A stretch of 64,000 bases of DNA, from NCBI GenBank assembly GCA_032622095.1, contig CP136067.1:126329030-126393029 (forward strand), in the 5' to 3' direction. How positions within the stretch are numbered: position 1 is the stretch's first letter; the number at the start of each line of letters is the position of its first letter. Source of the DNA: Siphonodentalium dalli. Its lineage: Eukaryota; Mollusca; Scaphopoda; Gadilida; Siphonodentaliidae. Of the stretch, positions 47,870 to 60,604 are shown in pieces. The position numbers and the translations under genes are program-made. The notes beneath the pieces are model-generated. The model searched no databases, had not been told where the DNA came from, and was given only the letters and a program-made list of their open reading frames with translations.

Positions 47870-50680
47870 CAAGCTGTAGAAATCGGCCTGTAATCACAAA
47901 GATTCCATTCATGCCCAGCTTACAGCTCCAAGCAGTGTTTTAACCGACAAAGCTATACAGCTGTCACTACTAATCAACATGGATTGCGACTATGTGGCGA
48001 GATCGGGGTTGGCATATCCTGTTTGCGGTATCAATTACGTACCGGTAGACTATTATACAGGGGCAGTGCCTGTCAGACACGCTGTTAGATTTAAATTCCA
48101 TCACATGTGCATCGTTAAGCATTCAGATATAGTTTTAAACAGCCTGTTGATACGGTACCAGTTTCTCATTTTCGCGCTTCGATCTTCCATAAAGTTGCTT
48201 TGTTTTGTTCTCGAACATATTTGATCAGCACTTCTCCTGCGTGTATGCTGTGTGGCGATCTTCACAGAATTACCATAGGTAAGTACGCTATATATTGTTC
48301 CATTCCCGGTATGATTTGATATTAGATTGGCAATAATGTCTCACCCTACCCAACATTTGGTAAAAGTTTCCAACGGTTGTAAATTTGGAGAACAACGCAA
48401 AAGATAATTTTTTAACCATATTCTGTCACATATATGTTGAAATTGTTCTCATTGTTTGAGAAATTAGTGGGAAAATGTTTTTTTAGACAACAACAGCATA
48501 TATTTTTCAGTTTGACATAATATTAGGTAAGATATTTCTAACACATCGACAGTTCGATGAACATGGGAGTTCGGTCTGGTTCAATGACAGGGGTATCACT
48601 AAGTGGTGTACAGCTTAGTCATCTCATCCTCCTCGTCGGGGAAATGTGCAATGGTAAGCCAGATAGCATTACGGTATAATAGCACCCCCCCCCAACGGAT
48701 ATTATAGCCCCTGCGTCGGTGGAATACTGGTGCCATCCCTGTGCCATCTATATATAATAAGTAGATGCTTAGCGTGATTATTGTTAAAAATGCCAATGTA
48801 TACATAATTTGATTAAAGAGATAGGAATTGTTTTAAAAGTGAGTTTCTGTCTAGTACATGCAGATCACAATGCATCCGTCTTAAATTCTAAATATATCCT
48901 CTTCCACATCCGTGATTTTTAATATATTATCCATCTCGCCGTGTACTTGAGTATTCACGAATGGAACACGGAAATGAAAAATATCGTGAATTTTGAGATG
49001 CAAACGTCTTGAATATTAACCAATAACCACTGATAACCACATCTACATTGGTCTCAAATGTTTATAAGTCCATCTTCCATGATAAGGTAATTTAATTACG
49101 TACTATCATGTCTCATTTGAAGCGCATTGATGCATGTGCACTGATTGACCGAACACGGCAATACTTCCAATAGGCCAACTGTGACATTCGTCACATTGTT
49201 GTATAAATTTTGAAGACTGTTGTCTTTGAATTGTAAGGTATTTTTCTTACAATCAAGTTACATGTACTCTGGTACAATACCATAATATGATAATTAGTCG
49301 AGAATCTTAGAAAAAAGTGCAGGCAGGTAAGATGTCACCCTAATAACAATCATAATTAGGATGCAATTCAATGAGTCACTAATATATTAAATTATTCTTT
49401 CTTTCAGGAGCTACACTGAGGTTGCACAGGTTAGCATCAACCGAGTATCTGCGAAAAAACATCGGACACAACATACGGATGGTACAATCTTCTCAAGTTG
49501 ATGTGTAATAACCGAAGTACGGTACCAGTACCGGTACTACATGTACATGTAGGCCTAGGGTGTGTGTGCGCGAGTGTGACTGAAGAACAGATTCCTTGAT
49601 TGGTTCAATGAAATCTAGTATCTACAAGTATGGTCTATTACATATACATGTAGTACCATCTCAAACATATTCTAGTGAATTATGGACTGTTCCGGTCTTG
49701 CTGGTGTCAGCTGGTTCCAATAAATCGAGAATGTTCAATAGGAACTGGCACAGAAATGCACTGAATATAATGTTACAAGATTTGTGGAAATTTAAGTGAG
49801 ATATTCTGATACACGAGACAGTTCCAATATTCGAATATAAGACTCAGCGACGACAACCAGCTTTCCTATAAGCATGCGATGGCAACTGATGCACTGTCTG
49901 ATATATAAAGTTGACAGTTGCAGGACGATGGTGTTTAATTTAGTTGTTCGATGATATTTCGGATGTTCTTTCAAATGAACTGGATTTTTGTGAAGAAATA
50001 CTGTTGCCAATACATTGGCTGACCAACCGGACATGGAAATTTCTGGATATGTACATGTATACTGCAATGGAGAAATCAAGTACATGTATAGAGGAATATG
50101 TTGACTGTTGTGTCACTGATTCATCAGTTTATCAGGTTCATTAAATGTTATTTGTCTACATAATATTTACATTTTACTATTAAGCGAAAGATGTTGTCTT
50201 TGTATGTTTTTTCAAAGAGTTTTCTATCCTGGAAACGCGCTAACCTACATGTATATGCGATAACCGTCTGTGCATTTTATTTAATATATTTCATTGACAC
50301 TCTATACTTACTCAAACTATACATAGCGGTACATGTACATGTATATTAGCAGTGAAATTGGACTGCATGATTTAGCATAGTTGCAGTTAAGCTAAATGTG
50401 CACAGAAAGTTATCTTATAAGTTAATGCATTTTCAGGTTAGATAATTCATGAAATACATACAAATACACTTTCAGCTTTGCTAAGGTTGTATGAAACCAC
50501 CCCCAGTTTCATATGCATTTCCCATAATACATGTGTCTGTCCGGAGTTGAATTTACAATATTGCTAAATATCTTTGAAATTATAAGGAATAGATTTTCAA
50601 TTTTCAATCATCAGGCCTATATTAATGACCACAAAAGTCAATACATGAACAGACTAATTACTAAGAATTGACTGTAACTG
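47870..50680. other. Non-coding stretch
   Basis: No gene is recognised. A run of C at about 48686-48694 and ACATGTACATGTA motifs near 49543 and 50332 are present. A GTACCGGTAC-like palindrome lies at about 49521-49536. Confidence 0.4.
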
Positions 50681-50684
50681 ATAA

Positions 50685-50950
50685 ATGGGCAGACCGTGAA
50701 AATTCACGGTTTTGCTGTAAATTTTGTAACGGCATAACCGTTTAATTCTACGGTTCAATTGTAAAGTCAAGAACGGACAGACCGTGAAAAATTCACGGAT
50801 TGGCTGTAAATTTTTTAACGGACAGACCGTGAAAAATTCACAGATTGGCTGTAAATTATTTAACGGTAAGACCGTGAAAAATTCACGGTCCAACCAGTCC
50901 CCAAATTGCCGGCAAATAACCGTGAATTTTCACGGTTCTGTTTTAACAGT
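50685..50950 (+). repeat. Tandem array with palindromic ACCGTGAAAAATTCACGG
   Basis: GACCGTGAAAA-TTCACGG recurs near 50691, 50781, 50826 and 50871, followed each time by -TTGGCTGTAAATT-TTAACGG. An inverted version ends the array (ACCGTGAATTTTCACGGTTC), followed by TTTTAACAGTGTAT at about 50940-50953. Unit length is about 45 bases. Each unit can form a hairpin. The layout suits subterminal repeats of a DNA transposon. Confidence 0.8.
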
Positions 50951-51265
50951 GTATCTCCATGTGTTCCGTATATACTAGGCGCATTGCGCAGTTTGTAACA
51001 ACACAATAGTGTTAATCCGCCATCGCTGCATTACTAATTGATTGGTTGTATCGGTACCACCACCCCACCATTGGAGCTACATGCACATACTCTCGTTTGG
51101 TGCCCGTGTGGTTTCTCCTGGCCTATCCCGTTGCCTGTACTCTGATTGTGGGTTGCCTCCAGCTGCTGCCGCTGTATCTTTTTGTTCAGGTGATGCCCTT
51201 CATCGGCGCCCTTGATCCAACTTTAGTGTGTCCTGCATCAGTACACAATCCGTGGTTCCCATTGC

Positions 51266-51375
51266 TGTGTTAATGTCGTTAAACATCCATCGATAAAACA
51301 TTGAGTCTGTAATTTCAGGACGTTAGGGGTGTGCAAGTGAGGGTGGTTATTGACCAGGATGTTTGACATTTGATC
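51266..51375 (+). repeat. Dispersed repeat, copy 2 (GTCGTTAAACATC family)
   Basis: It matches 47661-47766 in the same orientation at about 80% identity by eye. It lies directly before the ACCCAGGT cluster. Confidence 0.75.
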
Positions 51376-51431
51376 ATTTTAATATGTAAACTGCCTGATC
51401 AGCATTTTAAGTCCATCCTCCCATATTAAAA

Positions 51432-51745
51432 TGTACCTGGGTAAATCTTGGTGTTTACCTAGGTATACCCCCGATGAACCCCGGTACAGATAGGTTTTAC
51501 CCTGGTTCCACCCATGTCACACCCAGGTTACACCCAGGTAAATCAGGGCTTTATAAAGATTTACCCTGGTGTTTTCTATATATGTTGGGTATAAACCCCA
51601 GTTTACCCGGGTTTTTACGGATATAATTTAGAAAAACGCTGTCACACCCGGGTATTTAGACCCAGGTTATCCGGAGTATTTACACCCAGGTATTCACACC
51701 AGGTTTTCGTCCAGGTATTTACTACAGTGTTCACCCGGATATATA
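51432..51745. repeat. Dense cluster of ACCCAGGTA / TACCTGGGT words
   Basis: At least ten variants of ACCCAGGTA occur in both directions in 310 bases, for example TACCTGGGTA (51434), TACCTAGGTA (51458), CACCCAGGTTACACCCAGGT (about 51519-51538), ACCCGGGTTTT (about 51605), ACCCGGGTATTT and CACCCAGGTATT (about 51685). Spacing is irregular. There is no coding frame. It fits subterminal protein-binding repeats of a DNA transposon, or a degenerated minisatellite. Confidence 0.7.
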
Positions 51746-51782
51746 CATCTGTGGTATTTTGTTAAACCGTATAATCTGCACT

Positions 51783-54476
51783 TGAAGTTACCGTATTAAC
51801 CCGTTCTATATTACAGCATCATTGGCGTGTAGTTACCTTATTAACCATTCTATATTAAAGCATTAATTGACAGGTAGTTACCTTATTAACCCTTTCTATA
51901 GTAAGTAACATTGGTGAGTAGTTAAAATATTAACCCATTCTATATTAAAGCATCATTGACGTGAAGTTACCTTATTAACCCTTTCTGTATTAAAGCATCA
52001 TTGACGTGTAGTTACCTTATTAACCCTTTCTATAATAAAACATAATTGATGTGTAGTTAGCATGTTAACCCTTTCTATATTATAGCATCATTGACGGGTA
52101 GTTGCCTTATTAACTCTGTATATACCAAATTATCATTGTCGTGTATAGTTACCTTATCCATTTCTATACTAAGTACCATTGGCGTGTAGTTACCTTATTA
52201 ACCCTTTCTATATTAAAGCATTAATTGACAGGTAGTTATCTTATTAACCCTTTCTATACTTAATATTATTGGTGAGTAGTTACCTTATTAACAATTTTTG
52301 TATTAAAGCATCATTGACGGGTAGTTACCTTATTATAACCCTTTCTATATTAAAGCATCATTGACGTGTAGTTACCATATTAACCATTTCTATATTAAAG
52401 AATTATTGGCAGTTACATTATTAACCCGTTCTATACAAAGTATCATTGGTGAGTATATTAACCCTTTCTATATTAAAGCATCATTGACGTGAAGTTGCCT
52501 TATTAACCCTTTCTATATTAAAGCACCATTGATGTGTAGTTACCTTATTAACCCTTTCTATATTAAAACATCATTGACGTGTAGTTACCATGTTGACCCT
52601 TTCAATATTACAGCACCATTGACGGATAGTTGCCTTATTAACCCTGTATATACTAAAGTACCATTGTCGTGTAGTTACCTTATTAACCCTTTCGATATAA
52701 AGCATTAATTGACAGGCAGTTACCTTATTAACCCTTTCTATACTAAGTATCATTGGCATGTAGTTGCCGTATTAACCCTTTCTATATTAAAGCATTAATT
52801 GACAGGTAGTTACATTAAACAACCCGTTCTATACTAAGTATCATTGGTGAGTAGTTACATTATTAACCATTTCTATACTAAAGCGCCATTGACTGGTAAT
52901 TACCTTATTAACCATTTTTGTATTAAAGCATCGTTGACGCGCAGTGCCATATTATAATCCTTTCTATATTTAAGCATCATTGACGGATAGTTACCATATT
53001 AACCCTTTCTATATTAAAGCACCATTGGCGTGTAATTACCTTATTAACCCTTTCTATATTGAAGCAATAATTGACAGGTAGGCCCTAGTTACCTTATTAA
53101 CCCTTTCTATAATAAGTGTCATTGGTGATGAGTTACATTATTAACCCTTTCTACAATAAAGCATCATTGACATGAAGTTACCTTATTAACCATTTCTGTA
53201 TTAAAGAATTATTGACGTGTAGTTACCTTATAAACCTTTTCTATATTAAGACATCATTTACGTGTAGTTACCATGTTAACCCTTTCTATATTAAAGTATC
53301 ATTGACGGGTAGTTGCCTTATTAACCCTGTATATACCTAAGTATCAGTGTCGTGTATTTACCTTATTAACCCTTTCTATACTACATGTAAGTATCATTGA
53401 CGTGTAGTTACCTTATTAACCCTTTCTATATAAAAGCACCATTGATGGGTAGTTACCTTATTAACTATTTTGGTATTGAAGCACCATTGGCGTGTAATTA
53501 CCTTATTAACCCTTTCTATATTGAAGCAATAATTGACAGTTAGGCCATAGTTACCTTATTAACCCTTTATATAATAAGTGTCATTGGTGATTAGTTACAT
53601 TATTAACCCTTTCTACAATAAAGCATCATTGACATGAAGTTACCTTTAACCATTTCTGTATTAAAAAAAATATTGACGTGTAGTTACCTTATTAACCCTT
53701 TCTATATTAAGACATCATTTACGTGTAGTTACCATGTTAACCCTTTCTATATTAAAGTATCATTGACGGGTAGTTGCCTTATTAACCCTGTATATACCTA
53801 CTAGTAAGTATCAGTGTCGTGTAGTTACCCTATTAACCCTTTCTATACTAAGTATCATTGGCGGTTAGTTACCTTATTAACCCGTTATATACTTAGTATC
53901 ATTGACGTGTAGTTACCTTATTAACCCTTTCTATATAAAAGCACCATTGATGGGTAGTTACCTTATTAACCATTTTTGTATTGAAGCATCATTGGCGTGT
54001 AGTTACCTTATTAACCCTTTCTATATTAAAGCATCATTGACATGTGGTTATCATATTAGCCAGTTCTATATTAAAGCGTCATTGACGGTAGTTACCATAT
54101 TAACCCTTTCTATATTAAAGTACCATTGGCGTGTAATTACCATATTAACCCTTTCTATATTAAAACATCATTGTCGTGTAGTTACCCTATTAGCTCTTTC
54201 TATATTAAAGCATCATTGACGTGTAGAACTTTATCTTATTAACCCTTTCTTTATTAAAGCATTATTGACATGTAGTTACCTTATTAACCCTTTCTATATT
54301 AAAGCATCATTGACAAGAAGTTAAATTATTAACCTGTCTATACTAAGTATCATTGCCGTGTAGTTAGTTACCTTATTAACCCTTTCTATATTAAGACGTC
54401 GATCATTGACAGGTAGTTACCGTATTAACCATTTCTGTATTCAAGCATCATTGGCGAGTAGTTACCTTATTACTTG
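51783..54476 (+). repeat. Satellite array, 46-base monomer with higher-order structure
   Basis: About 58 copies of a monomer with core TAGTTACCTTATTAACCC, then TTTCTATATTAAAGCATCAT and TGACGTG, run without interruption for 2.7 kb. Monomers fall into types: those with GTTGCCTTATTAACCCTGTA, those with TAAGTATCATTGG and those with AGCATTAATTGACAGG. A run of about ten monomers starting at 53021 is repeated in the same order from 53483, giving a higher-order unit of about 461 bases. This shows that blocks, not only single monomers, were duplicated. Open frames on either strand inside it are by-products. The array ends sharply near 54476. Confidence 0.95.
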
Positions 54477-54479
54477 AAG

Positions 54480-55941
54480 TTTATTATGACAGTATGACAA
54501 TACTCTACCCCGGACAAATGAAGCAATATCACACTTTATCTAACAGCCTAGCTATAACTAGTGAACATTAAACTGACAAACAGACAATTTTCAGGGCCAT
54601 TATCGGTATTTAATATTAAAGGGATACAAAATAAAGATATTTCTAATTATCAGTAAGAATTATTCTCTAAGTGATACTTATTATTTCAAATAAATGATTG
54701 CGTATACTATAGTAGACCATATACCAACAGGAAAATATTAGTGAATACAATTATTGTGTTTCAAAATTCGTTTCGTTTCTGCAGCCAAATTACAATCTTA
54801 ACTTTTAGTTACCGTTACTTCGAAAATAAGCGCCGAGAATTCCTTGTGGTGTTTTGAGTTAATTTTGTCGCGATTCAACGCGGAATGACAGAAGGAAATG
54901 GTGTATTGGCTACAAACGGATAAACTGTGGACTTATATATAAGATTCGCCGATTTTGTCCGCATGGATGTGGGCAAATATCGAAAAAGACTGAATTTCAG
55001 GTGACAACAAATATTTCAATTCCCGGAACAGTAAGAATTAAGCTACGATAACGAAACGGATCAACTATAGTATTGAACGGCCATCTGCCCATAACCAGAA
55101 TATTCCCGCTGACACATCTGTATGACCATGGACGTAAATGAGATATACATCACTGGTATGACCTGGAATATTTGTATCACATGAAAACCAATGACAGTGG
55201 ACATAGTGCTGTGCATTTGGGATTGAATTGAAAAGTAATACATGTACATTGTAATTATTTCTAATTGTCACGCTACGACAATACGCAAAAATTAATTTGT
55301 GGTACCGGTACAAGCATGATGCTGCATTGATGCAGTGACAGTGGCCTGATCATGCACCTGTCCAGAAGAAAAATTGAGAAGTTTGATCTGCGATAGTAAG
55401 GGGTCTGTACTACTGTACATGTGGTCATAGACTCATACGGTACTGATAGTGTTAATCCTGCTGTTACAATAATACTACTTTTGCTGTTTTACTGGTCTTA
55501 CTGTGTCAATGTGACATTGTTAATTCAGTTCCACTCTAATGTACATTAACTGGCAATGATGCATCACTATTAAAGGCACCGGTGGTAATCCCTACATACC
55601 AGGAGGACGCGGCATTGAAACTTGGTACAACAGTTGTTACACGACAAAGAAAATTATCAACAAGTTCATGGTAACAATTGTTACAATTTACAAATATTTA
55701 AGGATTATACTAATGTCAATTTGATGAGTAGATGCGTGAGTGATAAAAGAATTAGAGACTCCATACAAATGTATATACTCGAAAGTTAACAGTATACGAT
55801 GTCATACAGTTGTTCCATAACACCTCAACCTTTGGTGGATAACAGCAAACTAATGAAAATGATGAAACCCAGACTCAACATGAAGACTACATGTGCATGC
55901 ATAAGTGACGGTTCAATGATTTTGACTCCATCAGATGTTAT
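54480..55941. other. Non-coding stretch
   Basis: No gene or repeat is recognised. A GGTACCGGTAC palindrome is near 55301. Confidence 0.4.
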
Positions 55942-55944
55942 TTA

Positions 55945-56334
55945 GGCGACACCAATTTTTAAGTCTGGTTTACGACAATGTGGGGAGAGAAAAAGTAGAT
56001 CCAGGACAGTACAGGCGGGAAAAAAATAAAAATAAAAAAGATTGTCCTCCCAATTTATATCAAGTAAATTGTGGAATTTCACATAAATTTTACAAAAAAT
56101 GTTTTTGAATAAAATTCTGAACCAAACAAGACATATCTTGTCATGAAATACATGAAAATATGGATATGTAAATGATCATAAGCAGAACCGGATGCGACAA
56201 CACATGAAAATCAGTACGCAATAATAACTACGCATGTAAAATATTTTGGGAGAAAACAGTTTTATTTTTTTTCATGAAATGGACAAAAAGTTGTAGGAGG
56301 TGTCCGTAAACCAGACTTAAAAATTGGTGTCGCC
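55945..56334 (+). mobile_element. PIF/Harbinger-like MITE, copy 1
   Basis: The 390-base element starts GGCGACACCAATTTTTAAGT and ends with the exact complement, with perfect arms of about 29 bases. It is flanked by TTA on both sides (55942-55944 and 56335-56337). A three-base TWA target duplication is the hallmark of PIF/Harbinger transposons, which supports the assignment. The interior is AT-rich and has no coding capacity, so it needs a transposase from elsewhere. The copy at 60605-60968 has the same ends and interior in the opposite orientation. Confidence 0.9.
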
Positions 56335-56534
56335 TTAGGCTCATGTTCACATATTCTCAAAATAATTGTCTCCCTCAACCATAATAGTATTTATATCTGA
56401 TAGAACCTCAATGAGACCATGTTGAAAATTACCATCAATGCAGTTCCAGTGTTGATGCAAGTTACATGCAACGTGGTCATGTTACTTCAAACCAGTTGCA
56501 ATGTTCCTTCGTGAAAATAAATGTCAATGCAATT

Positions 56535-56650
56535 TACTCTCGGGCTCCAAATAAAAGTGCAGGCCCAAATAATAGTGCAGGGGGGGGGGAATTCCATTGA
56601 AAGTTAATAAAAGTACAGACCCAAATAATAGTGCAGGGGGAACTCTGAGC
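56535..56650 (+). repeat. Terminus-like repeat related to the 56760-58094 element
   Basis: TACTCTCGGGCTCCAAATAA, then AAGTGCAGG, resembles the terminus at 56760 and the reverse complement of the one at 58094 (TACTCTTGAGTGCCTAATAA). The phrase AATAAAAGTRCAGRCCCAAA followed by TAATAGTGCAGGGGG occurs twice in tandem. A run of nine or ten G lies near 56580. No matching opposite end was found, so this may be a truncated sister element. Confidence 0.65.
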
Positions 56651-56759
56651 AAAACATCAACTGTGGTTAACCATATAATTTGTATAGATGGTATGTAGTA
56701 CAGGTACATGTACATGTATGTATCATGTGGTGTTTTGGTATGCCACATACTTGAATATG

Positions 56760-58094
56760 TACTCTTGAGTGCCTAATAAACATACATGTACGATTATTAA
56801 AATCGAGGTAAAATTCCCACCTGTACGATCGTTATTTGGTCCTGTACTAGTACGTTTATTAAATTAACCAAAAGAAATAATTCACCAATCTTAAATTGTG
56901 TTATTCATAGATAAATGAACTCTGGTTGATGACAGTGATCAGCACACTGTAGATTCACAGACCTGGCTAGCAATCAAAACTATTTCTGTCACATGGCATC
57001 AGTAAACCAGTCAGATGGTGAGTTTTGTTGGGATGTATGGTACTAATGTTCCAGTCTGTACGTTTATTCCGCCCTGTACTAGTATTCAGTTACCAAGCCT
57101 GGATATAATATGTTTTTGAGTGTCTGACACAATAACAGGCACCAAAGATTCGGCGTCTGACATTTGAAAATTGTGTCTGTTATTTACCTGGTATCAATAA
57201 ATAGCAGCAATTAGTTTTTTTTTAGCCCATTCCAATGCACAAATTAGATTCATTGATGTACCATGTTATAAATTATGGTGTTTTACATCACTTTTAGCTG
57301 AAGCTCATATTATCATGTCATAATGTGATAGGGGTGCAAAGTCAGACAAGGCTGTCATTTACAGTATGTCTCTGCTGAACTCTTTTCCAGTTTCAAAAAT
57401 ACTATACGCCGTGCTTTCCCCAATAAAAACACGAGCACATGTTTCAAAACGCGGCGATTTAAAAACTACCCGGTATGAATTTTTTCGGAATTTCTTCCGC
57501 TAAATCTCCAACTAACACCCTTAACTTGTGGAATATATTACACGTGTGCTGATTTAACTTGTGACATCTCCGTGTATCTTACGTCAAACGAGAAAAACAC
57601 GACGAAGTGTATTTCTTGGTTGGAGTTTCCCCCCAGTGGCAGCCATTTTTTCTGGGGTTTTCACGTTCTAAAAATAGAAAGTCGTAAATAGTGCGATAAT
57701 TCGCAGTTTGCGATCAATCATCAATCGCGGACAATTTAGGTTAGAGGTTGCATTAAAATTACATTTATAGGTCCTGTATACGAAACGGATCATTAACATG
57801 TTTTTCGGTAAAACGCGTTGTATTGGTGGGGGGATTTGATATTTAGTGCGCAGTAGTGGTCTTTGCCGCGGATAATACATCTACTAGTTGTTTTCCCCTT
57901 AATGATATATTTTTTGTGAAGATAATGGGCGCCGGACAAACTGAAGGACGATAATAAGGCGGCGCCGGTCATCGGTGTATTTGGCTCGGTCAATGACCGT
58001 GTCCGACCTCTTATATCCAGGCTTGTCAGTTACGCGACATTTTCCGACCTGTACTATTATTCCACCCTGTACTTTTATTAGGCACTCAAGAGTA
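56760..58094. mobile_element. Inverted-repeat transposon, 1.3 kb, possible ATG duplication
   Basis: The left end TACTCTTGAGTGCCTAATAA matches the reverse complement of the right end exactly over 20 bases. ATG flanks both ends (56757-56759 and 58095-58097). The right arm continues inward with AAGTACAGGGTGGAATAATA and CAAGCCTGGATATAA. On the left these words reappear only at 57055-57112, so the left arm is split by extra sequence. A three-base duplication and repeated subterminal words (CCTGTACTAGTA, CCTGTACTATTA) resemble CACTA/EnSpm elements, but the tip is not CACTA, so the superfamily is open. The interior near 57420-57980 is CpG-richer and shows no recognised transposase. Confidence 0.72.
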
Positions 58095-58844
58095 ATGTTT
58101 GCAACAGCGATGTTGTCGATTAATCAAAATACCGTAAATACTATGAGGCATTGCAGCGGTCAGCGGCATTGTAATTGAATGTGGTTGAACAGTCAAATAC
58201 CGGTGGTCAATCTGGTTGCGGGGTGGGGTCATTTAATTAGGACATAGCTATATTTAAGTTAAACTAGTCTCTTGTGTAGTTTGGGGTACTATTAATAAGA
58301 TATTTAATGAATGTTTGGAATGTATAATGGTAGCATTCTTACTAGTACCTGGATAAACATATGCCATGCACAACGCTGGTCGTCATATCATCACCACTGT
58401 GGGCAATAAACCCCGGCGGGCATCAGTAAACCGCTCATCGCCATCGGGCTATAAACATTAGAGTTTTCCATACCAGGGTTAGTCTAATCAATTAAAATTA
58501 GTCAATTTAGAGGTTATACCAACCAGTGGAAGACGTACATGTATATTCAGATATCTATCAGTTTTCGAGAAAAAACCCATCTTAGTCGAGCAGACTTAGA
58601 ATATCGGGGTAAAATTAAATTTCATTCAGCAAAACTTTCATGGCAGAATAAAAATATAGTACAGTATAATCACTTACATGTAGCCCAGGTGCAGTGCTAG
58701 CCTATATACTACCAAAACTTTTGGTCGGTTTCTCGATGTCTGACACTTGTAAACGCTTGAACGGGTATATAGTACATGTATGTGAATTAAAGATCTTATT
58801 AGTGACACAACACTTCACAAGAGGCTAGACATACATTTTAACTA

Positions 58845-59009
58845 CAGTAATGCTCTAATTAATCGACTCCTTAACCACAGCAGAATTATGGGTATACACT
58901 CAGGGAGAGCTTTCCAATGAATGACAACAAGCCATATTTCCGACTAAATTCTGAAAAGTTACACATAATTCTGCTGTGGTTAAGGGGTCGATTACTTAGG
59001 ACATTACTG
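58845..59009. mobile_element. Tc1/mariner-like MITE, 165 bases
   Basis: Arms of about 48 bases run from CAGTAATG through CCTTAACCACAGCAGAATTA to TG, with a few mismatches between left and right. TA dinucleotides flank both ends (58843-58844 and 59010-59011). A CAGT tip with a TA target duplication is typical of Tc1/mariner elements. The 70-base interior has no coding capacity. Confidence 0.85.
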
Positions 59010-59011
59010 TA

Positions 59012-59486
59012 TCTGTTTTAGTGCACATCAAATTGATTTGTAGTATTTCCTCTTGTAATTTGTCTTTGATTGTGTTCGCCATTTCGATGGACTACATGTA
59101 CTGACATCAATGACTGAAATGAGTCAAAATTTAGCAGTGCAGCCAATTATATAGATAAACAGAATTAAATAGCATCCAAATTCCAAATGACCATAAATGA
59201 TAAAACAAACTTTATTGAGCACATTTTTAATACTAGTAATTACAGCTACAATGAAAGCATACAGTTTGAGCTTCTTTATAATACCACTGAGTTAGGTGAT
59301 GTTTTGATATTTTGGTTTGGAAACATAATAAAAATTCTAAGTTTGGTAAAACTGTCTGTATACAAAGTTTATCTGACCGTGATGAATACAACCTATAAAT
59401 GGGATCCTATACATGTATGTTAGATATCATTACATGATTATTTGAAAACACATATCCGTAAGGAAAACAAACTATTTTACCACTGG
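59012..59486. other. Non-coding stretch
   Basis: A 78-codon plus-strand frame (59187-59423) is unrecognised. Nothing else is seen. Confidence 0.4.
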
Positions 59487-59488
59487 CC

Positions 59489-59604
59489 AAGTGGTCCTGC
59501 TAATATGCTATGATGCTGGTGGTCCTGCTGAATTGCTATGATGCGGGTAGCGCAATTCATAGCAATTCAGCAGGACCCAACCGCATATCATAGCAGGAAC
59601 ACTT
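59489..59604. mobile_element. Hairpin element (116 bases)
   Basis: The outer arms AAGTGGTCCTGCTA-TATG pair with CATATCATAGCAGGAACACT. The inner arms GGTCCTGCTGAATTGCTATG pair with CATAGCAATTCAGCAGGACC. The same GTCCTGCT-A-ATGCTATGAT phrase occurs twice per arm, so the arms are themselves tandem. Confidence 0.85.
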
Positions 59605-60600
59605 GAACAGGGGTATATTTACAGTGTCAAATCGAATGGGCATCTTTTAACAATATTTTTTAACAATTTCCTAGAAGTGTTTGAAAATTGTGAACTGAAT
59701 TTATATTTTTTTTTATGAGGTTTCGATTGAAAAATTTCTAACTTAGCACATCAGGCTTAACAGACTACCGGTATGTTTGGTATATTTTTCTGTAATCGAC
59801 ACCTGCTGAGGTGGGGAAATATCATCCATTTTCGCACAGCTATATTCTCTTTCCCAACAAAGTCCATAGAACATACATGTAAAATTACAGCTATGATTTA
59901 ATTAATCAACTCGCCTTATAAAGGTTGACCATCGGGTATTACTGCAGTATTCAGGCGTGTTCATGCGATCAACCGCAGTCAGTTATACCGCTGCAGAATG
60001 TGGTCCACCTCACATTTGCAGTTAGGTTGTATTTTTCATGCGATGTTTAAATGAATTTTTTTTTAAGTTTACATTGTAACCACACCAGAATTTTTTTTTA
60101 TTGTCTCAAAATGTCTAGATAGAATTCAGAATTTTTGTGGTAAAACAATTAACTTGGTTATCACAGTTAACACATATTACTGTGGTAAGATTACTAGCGG
60201 TTACCGCATGTCAATAGGGACTGCATGCTCTAATTATTATCAGGTTTAATATGTTTATACTGGATACAGTTCATCGAGACTTAATAGTGGCCCAGAAAAA
60301 TTTGACAAGCCGACGGTCTCAGACCAAATTGCAGATGAAGATGGATAACTCTAAAATCAAGAGGCTTTGTGTTGATAATAAGGCCAAACTTCATCGAACA
60401 GCATGTTGATAAATATAATGTATCGGGCAATTTTATACTATACATGCAGTTGACAGTGGTTAGCATTATTTTTGGGCAATTAATCGATTCTGATAACTGA
60501 AGCAGCATTTCTAAAAAAAATGTTGTTGGAATCTGATTATATGGGGACCATCGAATCTGATTGAGCACCTTTAATAGTTAACTATATGAGTTAAATACAC
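59605..60600. other. Non-coding stretch
   Basis: No gene is recognised. The minus-strand frame at 60281-60568 has no recognised domain. Confidence 0.4.
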
Positions 60601-60604
60601 ATAA

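Noticed and set aside
53902-54219. Repeat protein encoded in the satellite
   Set aside because: The frame simply follows the satellite monomers, shifts frame between units and has counterparts on the other strand.
51783-54476. Telomere-like or CRISPR-like array
   Set aside because: The monomer contains TTAACCC but is not a telomeric repeat. There are no unique spacers between conserved repeats; the variation lies throughout the monomer, as in a satellite.
56575-56592. G-run as a G-quadruplex regulatory element
   Set aside because: A single run within a transposon-like repeat, without further G-tracts in suitable spacing.
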